Assembly (NCBI GenBank): GCA_900316835.1
Contig: ONEL01000001.1
Coordinates: 269,056-333,055 of the forward strand
Length of the DNA stretch: 64,000 bases
From: an uncultured Prevotellaceae bacterium
Lineage (GTDB): Bacteria; Bacteroidota; Bacteroidia; Bacteroidales; Muribaculaceae
Direction of reading: 5' to 3'
Part shown: positions 18,886 to 28,036 of the stretch, in pieces
How positions within the stretch are numbered: the stretch's first letter is position 1
How the letters are laid out: each line of letters starts with the position of its first letter
Program-made: the position numbers and the translations under genes
The notes under the pieces: model-generated
Seen by the model: only the letters and a program-made list of their open reading frames with translations
What the model was told of the DNA's origin: nothing
Databases searched by the model: none

Positions 18886-19669
18886 CAGAGAGCAAAAACT
18901 AGAAGCCTTTGGCCAGTTACTTGATGTTATTGATAATCTGCGGGAGAAATGCCCGTGGGATTCGGTACAGACCAATGAGAGCATGCGCCCCAATACCATA
19001 GAGGAAACTATGGAACTTGCCGAGGCACTGCTTGGTGATGATAACGAAAAAATTAAAAAAGAGCTGGGCGACGTGCTACTGCATGTCTTACTCTATGCAA
19101 GAATTGGCGAGGAGAAAGATGCATACGACATTGCCAGCGTGTGCGACTCACTGCGCAAGAAACTCATCTTCCGTCATCCTCACATCTATGGGAACGACCA
19201 TGTGAGCGGTGTTAAAGAACTACTAGAGCACTGGGAAGTAATCAAGATGAAAGAGAAAGACGGCAATAAAACCATTCTTGGAGGTGTTCCCTCTACCCTA
19301 CCTTCACTCATTAAAGCTGAAAGAGTACAAGAAAAAGCTGCTAATGTGGGTTTTGATTGGCACAAGCGTGAAGATGTGTGGGATAAGGTTAAAGAAGAGA
19401 TTGCCGAGGTTGAAGCCGAAATGAAGGCAGGCAATGAGATCAACTTAGAGAAGGAGTTTGGGGACTTGTTTTTTGCACTCGTCAATGCCTCAAGACTCTA
19501 TGGTGTGCGTCCTGATAATGCCCTTGAGAAGACCAACCTCAAATTCATTGCTCGCTTCAACTATGTGGAAGCCCAAGCTAAGACTCAAGGCAAGCGCCTG
19601 AACGAGATGACACTTGAAGAGATGGACGTGTTGTGGGATGAGGCAAAACACTTGAAGCTGGGAGAATGA
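18869..19669 (+). CDS. mazG: Nucleoside triphosphate pyrophosphohydrolase MazG
   Basis: A 266-residue tandem-domain MazG. The first domain shows LREKCPWDSVQT, EETMELAEALLG and KKELGDVLLHVLLYARIG (the EExxE...ExxD metal site); the second shows EEIAEVEAEMKAGN and EKEFGDLFFALVNASRL. The enzyme hydrolyses (d)NTPs to monophosphates and pyrophosphate, a housekeeping role in nucleotide pool cleaning. It overlaps dsbD by 17 bases and topB by 4 (ATGA), so translation is coupled. Confidence 0.95.
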   Translation: MTSKNSREQKLEAFGQLLDVIDNLREKCPWDSVQTNESMRPNTIEETMELAEALLGDDNEKIKKELGDVLLHVLLYARIGEEKDAYDIASVCDSLRKKLIFRHPHIYGNDHVSGVKELLEHWEVIKMKEKDGNKTILGGVPSTLPSLIKAERVQEKAANVGFDWHKREDVWDKVKEEIAEVEAEMKAGNEINLEKEFGDLFFALVNASRLYGVRPDNALEKTNLKFIARFNYVEAQAKTQGKRLNEMTLEEMDVLWDEAKHLKLGE

Positions 19670-21738
19670 GGGTTTGTGTAACAGAGAAACCTAGCGTGGC
19701 ACGTGATATAGCTCGCCTTCTAGGCGCTAACGACCGCCATGACGGATACTTTGAGGGCAATGGCTACCAAGTGACATGGACCTTTGGACACTTGTGTTGC
19801 CTCAAAGAGCCCGACGACTACACTCCACTGTGGAAACGATGGAGCATGGCATCATTACCCATGATTCCGCAACGCTTTGGCATTAAGCTCATTGAGGACG
19901 ACGGCATAAAGAAGCAGTTTAAGGTTATAGAGACACTCATCGCTAGTGCCGACGAGGTTATTAACTGTGGTGATGCCGGGCAAGAGGGTGAACTTATCCA
20001 GCGGTGGGTATATCAGAAAGCACGTTGCGACAAACCCGTAAAACGCTTGTGGATTTCATCGCTCACCGACGAGAGCATACGCGATGGTTTCAACACCCTT
20101 CAAGACTCATCAAGTTTTGACAATCTTTATTATGCGGGGTTATCGCGTGCCATTGGCGACTGGATTTTGGGCATGAATGCTACCAGGCTTTACACGTTAA
20201 AATATGCGCAATCGCGAAATGTTCTATCAATAGGACGCGTGCAAACTCCCACTTTGGCCCTAATTGTGGCACGCCAGCGTGAAATAGAAAACTTTGTCCC
20301 CGAAGATTATTGGGAAATAAAGACTAAATATCGCGACACTGTCTTTAACTCTACCAAGGGTAAATTTAAAACTGATGCCGCCGCAAGTGAAATAGTGGAA
20401 AATATCAAAAACTTCCCGCTAACTGTAACCTCGGTTTCAAAGAAAAAAGGCAAGGAAGCCCCTCCCCGACTATTTGACTTGACAAGCCTGCAAGTTGAGT
20501 GCAATAAAAAATGGGGATATAGTGCCGACGAGACTTTAAAACTCATCCAGTCGCTTTATGAGAAAAAAGTGACTACCTATCCACGCGTCGATACCACATT
20601 CCTGAGCGACGATATTTATACCAAGATTCCAGGAATCATGGAAGCCATGAAACCCTATGCGCCTCTCACACAACCCGTTTTGGCAGCAAAGATTCCTAAA
20701 TCAAAGAAAGTATTTGACAATAGCAAGGTCACAGACCATCATGCCATCATCCCCACAAATGTTGATCCCAGCACAGTATTTCTCTCGCGCGAGGAAAAAC
20801 TCGTCTATGACCTTGTTGCCAAGCGATTTATTGCGGCGTTCTATCCTGATTGCGAGTTCTCAACCACTACTGTGATGGCTCGTGTCAATGACTATGAGTT
20901 CAAAGCTACTGGTAAAGAAATATTGAAGGATGGGTGGAGAGTTATCTTCAATAAAGACAAGAGCACGAGCAAAGAAGAGGATAATGATAAGGAAGATGAT
21001 GTGAATGCCGTGATGCCAACATTTGTAGAAGGTGAAAGTGGTCCTCACGAGCCATCATTACTGAAGAAAACTACACAACCTCCCAAGAATTACACCGAGG
21101 GTACATTGCTGCGAGCTATGGAAACGGCAGGAAAACTAGTTGACGATGACGAATTGCGCGATGCCATGAAAGAAAACGGCATAGGTCGTCCTTCAACTCG
21201 TGCCGCTATTATCGAAACCTTGCACAAACGCCATTACATTGCCAAGCAGCGAAAGAGTCTGGTTGCTACACCTGCAGGAGTTCAGCTCATTGACACTATC
21301 AAAGAGGAGTTGCTCAAATCGGCCAAGTTAACAGGCTTGTGGGAAAACAAGTTGCGCAAAATTGAGCGAGGTGAGTTTAGTGCTCAGCAGTTTATCGACG
21401 AACTAAAGACCTTAGTTAATGAGATTGTTCTAAACGTGTTTCGAGATAATTCCAGCACTACTATCATTGTGGCCACCGAAGATAAAAAAGCTAAGGACAA
21501 AAACACTAATGGAGGAGATAGTAAAGAAAAGAAACCTCGCAAGCCTCGACTTAAGTCGGTAGAGGAAATACTCTGTCCAGAGTGTGGCACAGGGCATCTC
21601 ATTAAAGGGCGCACTGCCTATGGCTGTAGCCGTTGGAACGAGGGCTGCGGTTTACGCCTACCGTTTGAACAATATCCCACCACTCTCACTCCAGCCAAGC
21701 TCAACACAATGATTAAGAAAAGTTACAAAAACAAATGA
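19666..21738 (+). CDS. topB: DNA topoisomerase III (type IA)
   Basis: A 690-residue type IA topoisomerase. The TOPRIM domain begins MRVCVTEKPSVARDIARLLG and has NCGDAGQEGELIQRWVY; the active-site Tyr is in TTYPRVDTTF; further family motifs are SIGRVQTPTLALIV and GIGRPSTRAAIIETLHKRHY. The C-terminus has a lysine-rich linker and a zinc-ribbon-like segment (CPECGTGHLIKGRTAYGCS, then GCGLRLPF). The enzyme decatenates DNA and unlinks recombination intermediates. Starts with an ATGA overlap with mazG, and its own stop overlaps the next gene by 4 bases. No conjugation genes are nearby, so this is probably the chromosomal copy. Confidence 0.94.
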   Translation: MRVCVTEKPSVARDIARLLGANDRHDGYFEGNGYQVTWTFGHLCCLKEPDDYTPLWKRWSMASLPMIPQRFGIKLIEDDGIKKQFKVIETLIASADEVINCGDAGQEGELIQRWVYQKARCDKPVKRLWISSLTDESIRDGFNTLQDSSSFDNLYYAGLSRAIGDWILGMNATRLYTLKYAQSRNVLSIGRVQTPTLALIVARQREIENFVPEDYWEIKTKYRDTVFNSTKGKFKTDAAASEIVENIKNFPLTVTSVSKKKGKEAPPRLFDLTSLQVECNKKWGYSADETLKLIQSLYEKKVTTYPRVDTTFLSDDIYTKIPGIMEAMKPYAPLTQPVLAAKIPKSKKVFDNSKVTDHHAIIPTNVDPSTVFLSREEKLVYDLVAKRFIAAFYPDCEFSTTTVMARVNDYEFKATGKEILKDGWRVIFNKDKSTSKEEDNDKEDDVNAVMPTFVEGESGPHEPSLLKKTTQPPKNYTEGTLLRAMETAGKLVDDDELRDAMKENGIGRPSTRAAIIETLHKRHYIAKQRKSLVATPAGVQLIDTIKEELLKSAKLTGLWENKLRKIERGEFSAQQFIDELKTLVNEIVLNVFRDNSSTTIIVATEDKKAKDKNTNGGDSKEKKPRKPRLKSVEEILCPECGTGHLIKGRTAYGCSRWNEGCGLRLPFEQYPTTLTPAKLNTMIKKSYKNK

Positions 21739-21926
21739 GCGAACTGGCGCAATATATTATTGTGGGAATAGTTGTGGCTGGTGCTTTTGCTCTTGCCGCA
21801 CGTAGTATTTACAGATTGATTAAGCACAAAAAATCAGCGCTCAATCCATGCGACAGTTGCAAAATTAAAGATACCTGCAATAAGAATAAGGAATGCCAAT
21901 CTAAGGAATTAAAGCCATTAAATTAA
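21735..21926 (+). CDS. FeoB-associated Cys-rich membrane protein
   Basis: A 63-residue protein with one N-terminal membrane helix (YIIVGIVVAGAFALAARSIY), a basic stop (RLIKHKK) and a Cys-rich tail with spacing C-x2-C-x5-C-x5-C in CDSCKIKDTCNKNKEC. This is the form of the small FeoB-associated family often encoded after feoB. Here it is the last gene of dsbD-mazG-topB, joined by an ATGA overlap, 15 kb from feoAB. Metal handling at the membrane is an inference from the family name only. Confidence 0.78.
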   Translation: MSELAQYIIVGIVVAGAFALAARSIYRLIKHKKSALNPCDSCKIKDTCNKNKECQSKELKPLN

Positions 21927-21943
21927 GATAGAGAACTTTTACT

Positions 21944-22114
21944 TAACGTGAGTTCGACGAAAATAAATAGCTGTATATCAGGCTGCTCCTCTAAGATAGA
22001 GGAGCTGTCGCGGAGCGACTGAGGAGTATGATAACTATCAAGACCCCCTCTAACTTAGAGGGGGAGTTGCTGACGCAATGATTTTCAAATGATAAATTCA
22101 TCGAACTCACGTTA
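21944..22114. mobile_element. MITE-like repeat element with terminal inverted repeats and paired hairpins
   Basis: A 171-base non-coding element. The ends are 18-base inverted repeats (21944-21961 and 22097-22114) that differ at one base; each starts TAACGTGAGTTCGA. Inside are two similar modules, each a long hairpin then a short one: 21985-22005 (9-bp stem) with 22007-22019 (GTCGC/GCGAC), and 22044-22064 (10-bp perfect stem, 1-base loop) with 22067-22078 (TTGC/GCAA). No protein is encoded, so movement would need a transposase elsewhere. The right end overlaps the TAA stop of the flippase gene. It may also serve as a terminator between two convergent genes. Confidence 0.65.
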
Positions 22115-23575
22115 CTTAGAACTGATTTTTTGTTTGAGGAACTGCAACCCTTCTTCAAAAATTTTCACGTGTGCTACCTTCATGGCAACAAAGTACAAGA
22201 CCGCGCCCAAAATCACTTTAGCACAAAGCAATATTACAACGTTGCTTAGCCATGAGGTAGCAAAATAAGTTATTGCGAATGCTACTATAGATACAAGCAA
22301 GAACGGAGCCACATCGGCAAATGTCTCTTTCCATGTGAGACCAATGAGACGTTTTGCGACATGTTGCCACACGGCGAGCCACACCACCATTAATGTGGAA
22401 TAGACCGCAACAACAACAATCATTGATTGTGATATGAAATAATATACAAGCAGAACAGTTGCAATGTGCAAAACTATCTGCCCCACATTACACCACAAGT
22501 AAATATCGCTACGCTTGCAGCCAATAGCAAGATTTTGATAACAAGTGTAGAATGGCATGAAAGCCCCAGCAAGGCACAACACTTGCAGCAGTGGTATGCT
22601 ATCTATCCACTTTTCGCCTAAAGCAATTAAAATAAATTCTCTTGACACTAACGCCAGTCCCAGCATCACTGGGAAAGCTAAGAGCGAGGTAAATCGCATG
22701 AGCTTGCGAAACACTCGTTTCTGTCGCTCTTGATCTTCATTTACGCTCACGAGCACGGTTTGTACCACTTGAGACAGGGTTCCACTCACAAATGTGTGAG
22801 CTTGAGTGTTCCATTTGTTGGCTTGTGAGAAATTTCCCACTTGTGAGATAGTGAAAAGTCTTCCGAAAATGAACGTTAAAATTTGCCCGCTCAAAGTATT
22901 TATAATATTGGTAAAAAGAATATTTACAGCAAAGCCAAACATGCGCTTGACTGGTCCGAAATCAAGTTTAAAAGTGGGATGCCATGATACATAGTAGTAT
23001 CTTCCCACATTTAGAACACTAATGTAAATCAGCTGTTGCCATGCCAGACTCCAGTAAGCCTTGCCGTTAAATGCCAGAATCACTCCCACAATTCCAGAAC
23101 TTAACAAAGCAACAAAATTTATTATCGCGATCTCACGGTTCATCATGTTCTTAGCCAAGTAAGCTCCATGAGCAATTCCAAATGATGAGATCACAAATGC
23201 CAGAAACACAAATCTAGACACATCCACAAGCACAGGCTGGTGAAAAAAATTAGCAATGAGTGGCGCGCACAGCCACAGGATGGCATATAGTGCAAAGCTC
23301 ACGATAACATTGAACCAGAATACCGAGTTGTAATCTTTGTCGCTAGGATTCTTTAAATTAATTAGCGCTTGAGTGAAGCCACTACTTTGAAGGTTGCCCG
23401 CCAACAAAGTGAAAATGGTGAGCACACCCACAATTCCGTAGTCGCCTGGGGTGAGCAGGCGAGCCAGCACAATACCAAAGAGAATATTAAGAAGCTGAAG
23501 CGTGCCGTTGTTGAGCATGCTCCAAAACAGGCTTTGACCAGTTCGCTCCTTTAATGGTTGAATATTCTCGTCCAT
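22112..23575 (-). CDS. Polysaccharide (O-antigen/lipooligosaccharide) flippase, Wzx/MviN-like
   Basis: A 487-residue integral membrane protein with about 12-14 hydrophobic segments. The opening RTGQSLFWSMLNNGTLQLLN and LARLLTPGDYGIVGVLTIF are typical of the lipopolysaccharide-biosynthesis flippase family (MOP superfamily). It likely moves lipid-linked glycans across the inner membrane. No glycosyltransferases surround it, so it is an isolated gene rather than part of a capsule cluster. Its stop codon TAA coincides with the first three bases of the terminal repeat of the adjacent MITE-like element, so the C-terminus may have been changed by that insertion. Confidence 0.88.
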   Translation of the reverse strand: MDENIQPLKERTGQSLFWSMLNNGTLQLLNILFGIVLARLLTPGDYGIVGVLTIFTLLAGNLQSSGFTQALINLKNPSDKDYNSVFWFNVIVSFALYAILWLCAPLIANFFHQPVLVDVSRFVFLAFVISSFGIAHGAYLAKNMMNREIAIINFVALLSSGIVGVILAFNGKAYWSLAWQQLIYISVLNVGRYYYVSWHPTFKLDFGPVKRMFGFAVNILFTNIINTLSGQILTFIFGRLFTISQVGNFSQANKWNTQAHTFVSGTLSQVVQTVLVSVNEDQERQKRVFRKLMRFTSLLAFPVMLGLALVSREFILIALGEKWIDSIPLLQVLCLAGAFMPFYTCYQNLAIGCKRSDIYLWCNVGQIVLHIATVLLVYYFISQSMIVVVAVYSTLMVVWLAVWQHVAKRLIGLTWKETFADVAPFLLVSIVAFAITYFATSWLSNVVILLCAKVILGAVLYFVAMKVAHVKIFEEGLQFLKQKISSK

Positions 23576-23609
23576 GCTGAGATGTAGTTTAGTCGTTAAT
23601 GAAATGTGG

Positions 23610-23641
23610 CAAAATTAGTCAATAAATCTGGAATAATCAAA
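23610..23641 (-). promoter_or_regulatory. Putative flippase promoter
   Basis: Minus-strand TTTG (23641-23638) and TAATTTTG (23617-23610) are separated by 20 bases, a good Bacteroidetes -33/-7 pair, about 34 bases before the ATG at 23575. Confidence 0.6.
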
Positions 23642-23732
23642 GTATTTCATCATTTTGCGGCTTCCAATCCTGTTAAAAACCCTTATGCAATCGGTATCAA
23701 AGCCCTATAAAGATTTTTTAAATATTTTATTA

Positions 23733-23763
23733 TTGCACATACTGACATTTTTTACGAACTTTG
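23733..23763 (+). promoter_or_regulatory. Putative PPi-phosphofructokinase promoter
   Basis: TTG at 23733-23735 and GAACTTTG at 23756-23763 (one mismatch to TAnnTTTG) with a 20-base spacer, 46 bases before the ATG at 23810. Confidence 0.5.
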
Positions 23764-23809
23764 CAAAAAATATAGGTTAATAGTTAAAAAATGTTTTAAA
23801 GGTAATAAT

Positions 23810-25486
23810 ATGGATATTTTGAAATTCAAGAAGAAGAGTATACTTCAACAGTTGCGTTCTTCTTATCAGCCCAAACTGCCTGAGGCCTTGAAAGGTCCAG
23901 TTGTAGCTGTTAAGGGTGCCCCCACCCAGTCGGCAGGTAATCAGGAAGAAATAAAGGCATTATTCCCTAACACTTATGGTCTTCCTGAACTCACTTTCAC
24001 TCGTGACACTAGCGCGAACGCAACCTTGCATAGCAATGAGGTTTTCAATGTGGGTGTTATCCTCTCAGGCGGTCAAGCTCCTGGTGGTCACAATGTTATT
24101 AGTGGTATTTTTGATGGAATCAAGGCCATCAACGAGAACAATCGTCTATATGGTTTCCTAATGGGTCCCGAGGGTCTTATTGAGCACAATTACATGGAGC
24201 TCACTAAAGATATTATTGATGACTACCGCAACTGCGGTGGATTTGACATGATAGGATCGGGACGAACTAAACTAGAAAAACCTGAGCAGTTTGAGAAAGG
24301 TCTTGAAATTATCACCGAGCTTGGCATTCGTGCCGTGGTTATAATTGGCGGTGATGATTCCAACACTAACGCTGCTGTTCTTGCCGAATATTACAAACAA
24401 AAGAATGTTCCTGTTCAAATCATAGGTTGCCCCAAGACTATTGATGGTGACCTCAAGAATGAGAAAATTGAAATCTCATTTGGTTTCGACACCGCTACCA
24501 AACTTTATAGCGAGCTCATTGGTAATGTTGAGCGCGACTGCAATAGTGCCAAGAAATACTGGCACTTCATCAAGCTCATGGGACGCTCGGCTTCTCACAT
24601 TGCACTGGAATGCGCTTTGCAAACTCAACCTAACTACTGTGTAATAGGCGAAGAGGTAGCTGAGAAAGAAATGTATCTCGACGATGTCGTTAACGATATT
24701 GCTCGCGTGGTTGCCGCAAGAGCTGCCGATGGCAAGAATTATGGCATCGTGCTTATTCCTGAGGGACTCATTGAGTTCATGCCTGCAATGAAACGACTTA
24801 TTGACGAACTAAACGACATTCTCGCCGCAAATCCTAACTTCTCGAAACTGCACCTTGACGAGCAACGTGAGTTTGTAATCAATCACTTGAGTGATAAAAA
24901 TCGTGCACGATTTGAATCACTGCCACCCACAGTTGCACGCCAACTCACTCTCGACCGTGACCCTCATGGCAATGTTCAGCTATCGCTCATTGAAACCGAG
25001 AAATTGCTTAGCGAGATGGTAGGTAAGAAACTGCAACAGATGAAAGAAGAAGGAAAATACAATGGCAAGTTCAAGCGATTGCACCACTTCTTTGGATATG
25101 AAGGCCGCTGTGCCGATCCATCAAACTTTGATGCCGACTATTGCTATGCACTAGGTTTTAACGCAGCAATGCTCATCAACTCGGGCGCAACAGGCTACAT
25201 GTCTTCAATTCGCCACCTCGCAAAGCCCGCGGCTGAGTGGGAAGCTGGAGGTATACCCATCACAATGATGATGAACATGGAGCATCGCAACGGAGAGCAA
25301 AAGCCTGTTATCAAGAAGGCGATGGTCGACCTTAACGGCAAGCCATTCAAAGTGTTTGCTAACAGTCGTGAACTATGGGCAAAAGAAACCAGCTACATCT
25401 ATCCTGGTCCAATTCAATACTTTGGAGCTGATGAGATGTGCGACCAAACCTCTTGTACACTTTACTACGAACAAGGCGGAGAATAA
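23810..25486 (+). CDS. pfp: Diphosphate-fructose-6-phosphate 1-phosphotransferase (PPi-dependent PFK)
   Basis: A 558-residue PFP of the long plant/Bacteroidetes type. Motifs: LSGGQAPGGHNVI near residue 86, the GGDDSN loop (180-185), where the second Asp is characteristic of pyrophosphate rather than ATP use, and CPKTIDGDLKN (207-217) with the catalytic Asp. LMGRSASHIALECALQT and FFGYEGRCADPSNFD are further conserved parts. The enzyme phosphorylates fructose-6-phosphate reversibly with pyrophosphate in glycolysis, saving ATP. It has its own promoter and ends at a hairpin (25489-25538), followed by pta and ackA. Confidence 0.95.
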   Translation: MDILKFKKKSILQQLRSSYQPKLPEALKGPVVAVKGAPTQSAGNQEEIKALFPNTYGLPELTFTRDTSANATLHSNEVFNVGVILSGGQAPGGHNVISGIFDGIKAINENNRLYGFLMGPEGLIEHNYMELTKDIIDDYRNCGGFDMIGSGRTKLEKPEQFEKGLEIITELGIRAVVIIGGDDSNTNAAVLAEYYKQKNVPVQIIGCPKTIDGDLKNEKIEISFGFDTATKLYSELIGNVERDCNSAKKYWHFIKLMGRSASHIALECALQTQPNYCVIGEEVAEKEMYLDDVVNDIARVVAARAADGKNYGIVLIPEGLIEFMPAMKRLIDELNDILAANPNFSKLHLDEQREFVINHLSDKNRARFESLPPTVARQLTLDRDPHGNVQLSLIETEKLLSEMVGKKLQQMKEEGKYNGKFKRLHHFFGYEGRCADPSNFDADYCYALGFNAAMLINSGATGYMSSIRHLAKPAAEWEAGGIPITMMMNMEHRNGEQKPVIKKAMVDLNGKPFKVFANSRELWAKETSYIYPGPIQYFGADEMCDQTSCTLYYEQGGE

Positions 25487-25488
25487 AG

Positions 25489-25538
25489 CTTTCACTAATG
25501 GTTGTATGTGATATCGAAAGAGATACAACCAGTGAAAG
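25489..25538 (+). terminator. Hairpin after the PPi-PFK gene
   Basis: Arms 25489-25507 and 25523-25538 pair over 16 bases with a 3-base bulge; the downstream sequence is T-rich (TTTTAATCCTTTTTT at about 25546-25560). Probable terminator. Confidence 0.6.
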
Positions 25539-25571
25539 TGTATCATTTTAATCCTTTTTTACAGCTTGCTA

Positions 25572-25600
25572 ATCCCCATTGCCTTTGTGGCGGTGGGGAT
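25572..25600 (+). other. Second stable hairpin in the pfp-pta gap
   Basis: A 12-base-pair stem (25572-25583 with 25589-25600, two G-U pairs) with loop TTTGT. It lies upstream of the pta promoter, so it is more likely a second terminator or an mRNA 3'-end structure than part of the pta leader. Confidence 0.5.
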
Positions 25601-25688
25601 GTTTGCTTTATATCATTACCGCTCTCCCCTCCCTATTATATTACCGATTGCATTTATAATATTTTATATAAAAAACTTTGGTTATATT

Positions 25689-25719
25689 TTTGTGATTATC
25701 GCATATTGGTTTAACTTTG
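25689..25719 (+). promoter_or_regulatory. Putative pta-ackA promoter
   Basis: TTTG (25689-25692) and TAACTTTG (25712-25719) with a 19-base spacer match the Bacteroidetes -33/-7 consensus well; the ATG of pta is 39 bases further on. Confidence 0.7.
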
Positions 25720-25758
25720 CAACAGTTTTAGAAAACTACTTGAAAACTTAAATTAATA

Positions 25759-26778
25759 ATGGAACAACTGTTTATCGACCTAGAGAAAAAAGCCGTTGCA
25801 TGTCCACAACGCTTAGTATTACCCGAGAGTTTTGAACCACGCACCCTTGAAGCAGCCGACAAAGTTATTGCCAACAAAGCTGCGCAAGTAATTCTCATTG
25901 GCGCAAAAGAAGAGATTGTTGCTAAAGCACAAGAACTGGGCTTGAACAACATTGCTCAGGCTACATTTGTAAACCCAGCCGATTCGCAAGCTATTGAGAA
26001 ATATGCTGTCCTGCTGCAAGAGTTGCGCAAAAAGAAAGGCATGACTATTGAGGAAGCTCGTGTCAAAGCTACCGACCCATTGTTCCTGGGATGCCTCATG
26101 ATAAAGAATGGTGATGCCGACGCGCAAGTGGCTGGTGCCGAAAACACCACCGGTAATGTGTTGCGTGCCGCTTTCCAGGTGCTAAAAACAGCTCCCGGCG
26201 TGAGTGCGGTATCTGGAGCTTTTATCATGCTCTTGCCCGAGGGTAGCCCCTATGGTGAGAATGGCACAATGGTGTTTGCCGACTGCGCCGTTATTCCCGA
26301 CCCCGATGCCAACCAGCTTGCTCAAACGGCAGTCCTCACCGAGAAGACAGCCCGCGACATTGCAGGTATTGACCCCAAGGTGGCAATGCTTAGCTTCTCG
26401 ACCAAGGGTAGTGCCAGCCATGAGAAGGTTGACAAAGTGGTAGAAGCTCTCAAGTTAGCTCGCGAGATGAATCCTAACATGAAAATTGACGGTGAGCTAC
26501 AGGCCGATGCCGCAATAGTTCCCAGCGTAGGCGCATCAAAGGCCCCTGGCAGTGAGATTGCCGGCAAAGCTAATGTTCTAGTATTTCCTAATCTGGAAGT
26601 TGGCAATATCGCTTACAAGCTCGTTCAACGCCTAGCGGGAGCAACCGCTGTGGGTCCTGTGCTTCAAGGTTTAGGAGCTCCTGTTAATGATCTCTCGCGT
26701 GGTTGCTCTCCCGACGATGTGTACAAGACAATACTTCTCACATGCAATCAAGCAATTAGTAAGAAACATAATGTATAA
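25759..26778 (+). CDS. pta: Phosphate acetyltransferase
   Basis: A 339-residue single-domain Pta (no N-terminal DRTGG domain). It begins with CPQRLVLPESFEPRTLEAAD and shows GCLMIKNGDADAQVAGAENTT, MLLPEGSPYGENGTMVFADC and the C-terminal KANVLVFPNLEVGNIAYKL and RGCSPDDVY, all family hallmarks. It converts acetyl-CoA and phosphate to acetyl phosphate reversibly. ackA follows after 21 bases. Together they make ATP during acetate formation or activate acetate; the latter matters because citrate lyase, encoded next on the same strand, releases free acetate. Confidence 0.96.
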   Translation: MEQLFIDLEKKAVACPQRLVLPESFEPRTLEAADKVIANKAAQVILIGAKEEIVAKAQELGLNNIAQATFVNPADSQAIEKYAVLLQELRKKKGMTIEEARVKATDPLFLGCLMIKNGDADAQVAGAENTTGNVLRAAFQVLKTAPGVSAVSGAFIMLLPEGSPYGENGTMVFADCAVIPDPDANQLAQTAVLTEKTARDIAGIDPKVAMLSFSTKGSASHEKVDKVVEALKLAREMNPNMKIDGELQADAAIVPSVGASKAPGSEIAGKANVLVFPNLEVGNIAYKLVQRLAGATAVGPVLQGLGAPVNDLSRGCSPDDVYKTILLTCNQAISKKHNV

Positions 26779-26799
26779 ACTATAAACGACTAACTAATC

Positions 26800-28008
26800 A
26801 TGAACATTCTAGTGCTCAACTGCGGCAGTAGCTCTGCCAAGTACAAACTCATTGAAGTTAAAAGCAACACTATCCTTGCCGAAGGCGGTGTGGAGAAAAT
26901 CGGTCTGCCCGATGGATTCATTAAGCTCAAGCTTGCTGATGGCAAAAAGAATATTGACCTTGGACAAATTAATCATGATGGTGCAATAAAAGCAATTCTC
27001 GATGTGCTCACTAACCCTGAATTCGGTTGCATCAAGAGCCTTGACGAAATAGATGCTGTGGGTCACCGTGTTGTACATGGTGGAGAGAAGTTCAACAAGA
27101 GCATGCTCATTACCCAAGAGGTTAAGGACATGATTAAAGAGTGCTATAGTATTGCTCCACTTCACAACCCAGTGAACATGGCAGGCATTGACGCTATCAC
27201 TAAAGTTTTACCCAATGTTCCACAAGTGGCAGTTTTCGATACCGCATTCCACCAAACCATGCCCAAGCATGCTTACCTGTATCCGCTGCCCATGAAGTAC
27301 TATGAGCAAGATCATGTGCGCCGCTACGGCTTTCACGGCACCAGCCACCGCTTTGTGTCACGTCGCGTGTGCGAAATGCTTGACACCGACTGGCGTGATA
27401 AGAAAATAATTTGCTGTCACATTGGCAACGGCGCCAGCATTACCGCCATCCGCAATGGCGAGAGCATTGACACATCAATGGGACTCACCCCTACCGAGGG
27501 TCTCATGATGGGTACACGCAGTGGTGATGTTGACCCTGGTGCACTCATTTTCCTCATGGAAAAATACAACCTCACCTCAAAGGACTTGATGAGAATTGTA
27601 AACAAAGAAAGTGGTGTGCTAGGCATCAGTGGCATCTCTAGCGATATGCGAGAGATTTGCGACGAGATTGACAAGGGCAACCCCATCGCACAACTTGCTA
27701 TGGACATGTATGAACTGCGCATTCTCAAATATATAGGAGCCTATGTAGCTGAATTAAATGGTGTTGACATCATTGCCTTCACTGGTGGTGTGGGTGAGAA
27801 CCAAACTCCCACCCGTCGCAACATCTGCCGCAACCTTGAGTATCTGGGCGTGAAGATAGACGAGGAGCTCAATGACAAGCTGTGGCGTGGCAAAGAGGGC
27901 GAAATCAGCACTCCCGAGAGCAAAGTGCGCGTGGTTGTAGTCATGACCGACGAGGAATACATGATTGCCCGCGACACCGAGGCCATTGTTGAGGGGCGTG
28001 AGCCATAA
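26800..28008 (+). CDS. ackA: Acetate kinase
   Basis: A 402-residue ASKHA-fold kinase with NCGSSSAKYKLIE at the N-terminus, GHRVVHGGEKF, VFDTAFHQTMP (catalytic Asp), RYGFHGTSHRFVS, CCHIGNGASI and AFTGGVGENQT. It transfers phosphate between acetyl phosphate and ADP. Cotranscribed with pta (21-base gap). A long hairpin at 28037-28087 separates it from the citrate lyase operon. Confidence 0.97.
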   Translation: MNILVLNCGSSSAKYKLIEVKSNTILAEGGVEKIGLPDGFIKLKLADGKKNIDLGQINHDGAIKAILDVLTNPEFGCIKSLDEIDAVGHRVVHGGEKFNKSMLITQEVKDMIKECYSIAPLHNPVNMAGIDAITKVLPNVPQVAVFDTAFHQTMPKHAYLYPLPMKYYEQDHVRRYGFHGTSHRFVSRRVCEMLDTDWRDKKIICCHIGNGASITAIRNGESIDTSMGLTPTEGLMMGTRSGDVDPGALIFLMEKYNLTSKDLMRIVNKESGVLGISGISSDMREICDEIDKGNPIAQLAMDMYELRILKYIGAYVAELNGVDIIAFTGGVGENQTPTRRNICRNLEYLGVKIDEELNDKLWRGKEGEISTPESKVRVVVVMTDEEYMIARDTEAIVEGREP

Positions 28009-28036
28009 TCTCTCAGCTAGCGCTATTTTCACTATA

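Noticed and set aside
25502..25714. 70-codon open frame in the pfp-pta gap
   Set aside because: It spans two hairpins and the pta promoter and its translation shows no protein-like pattern.
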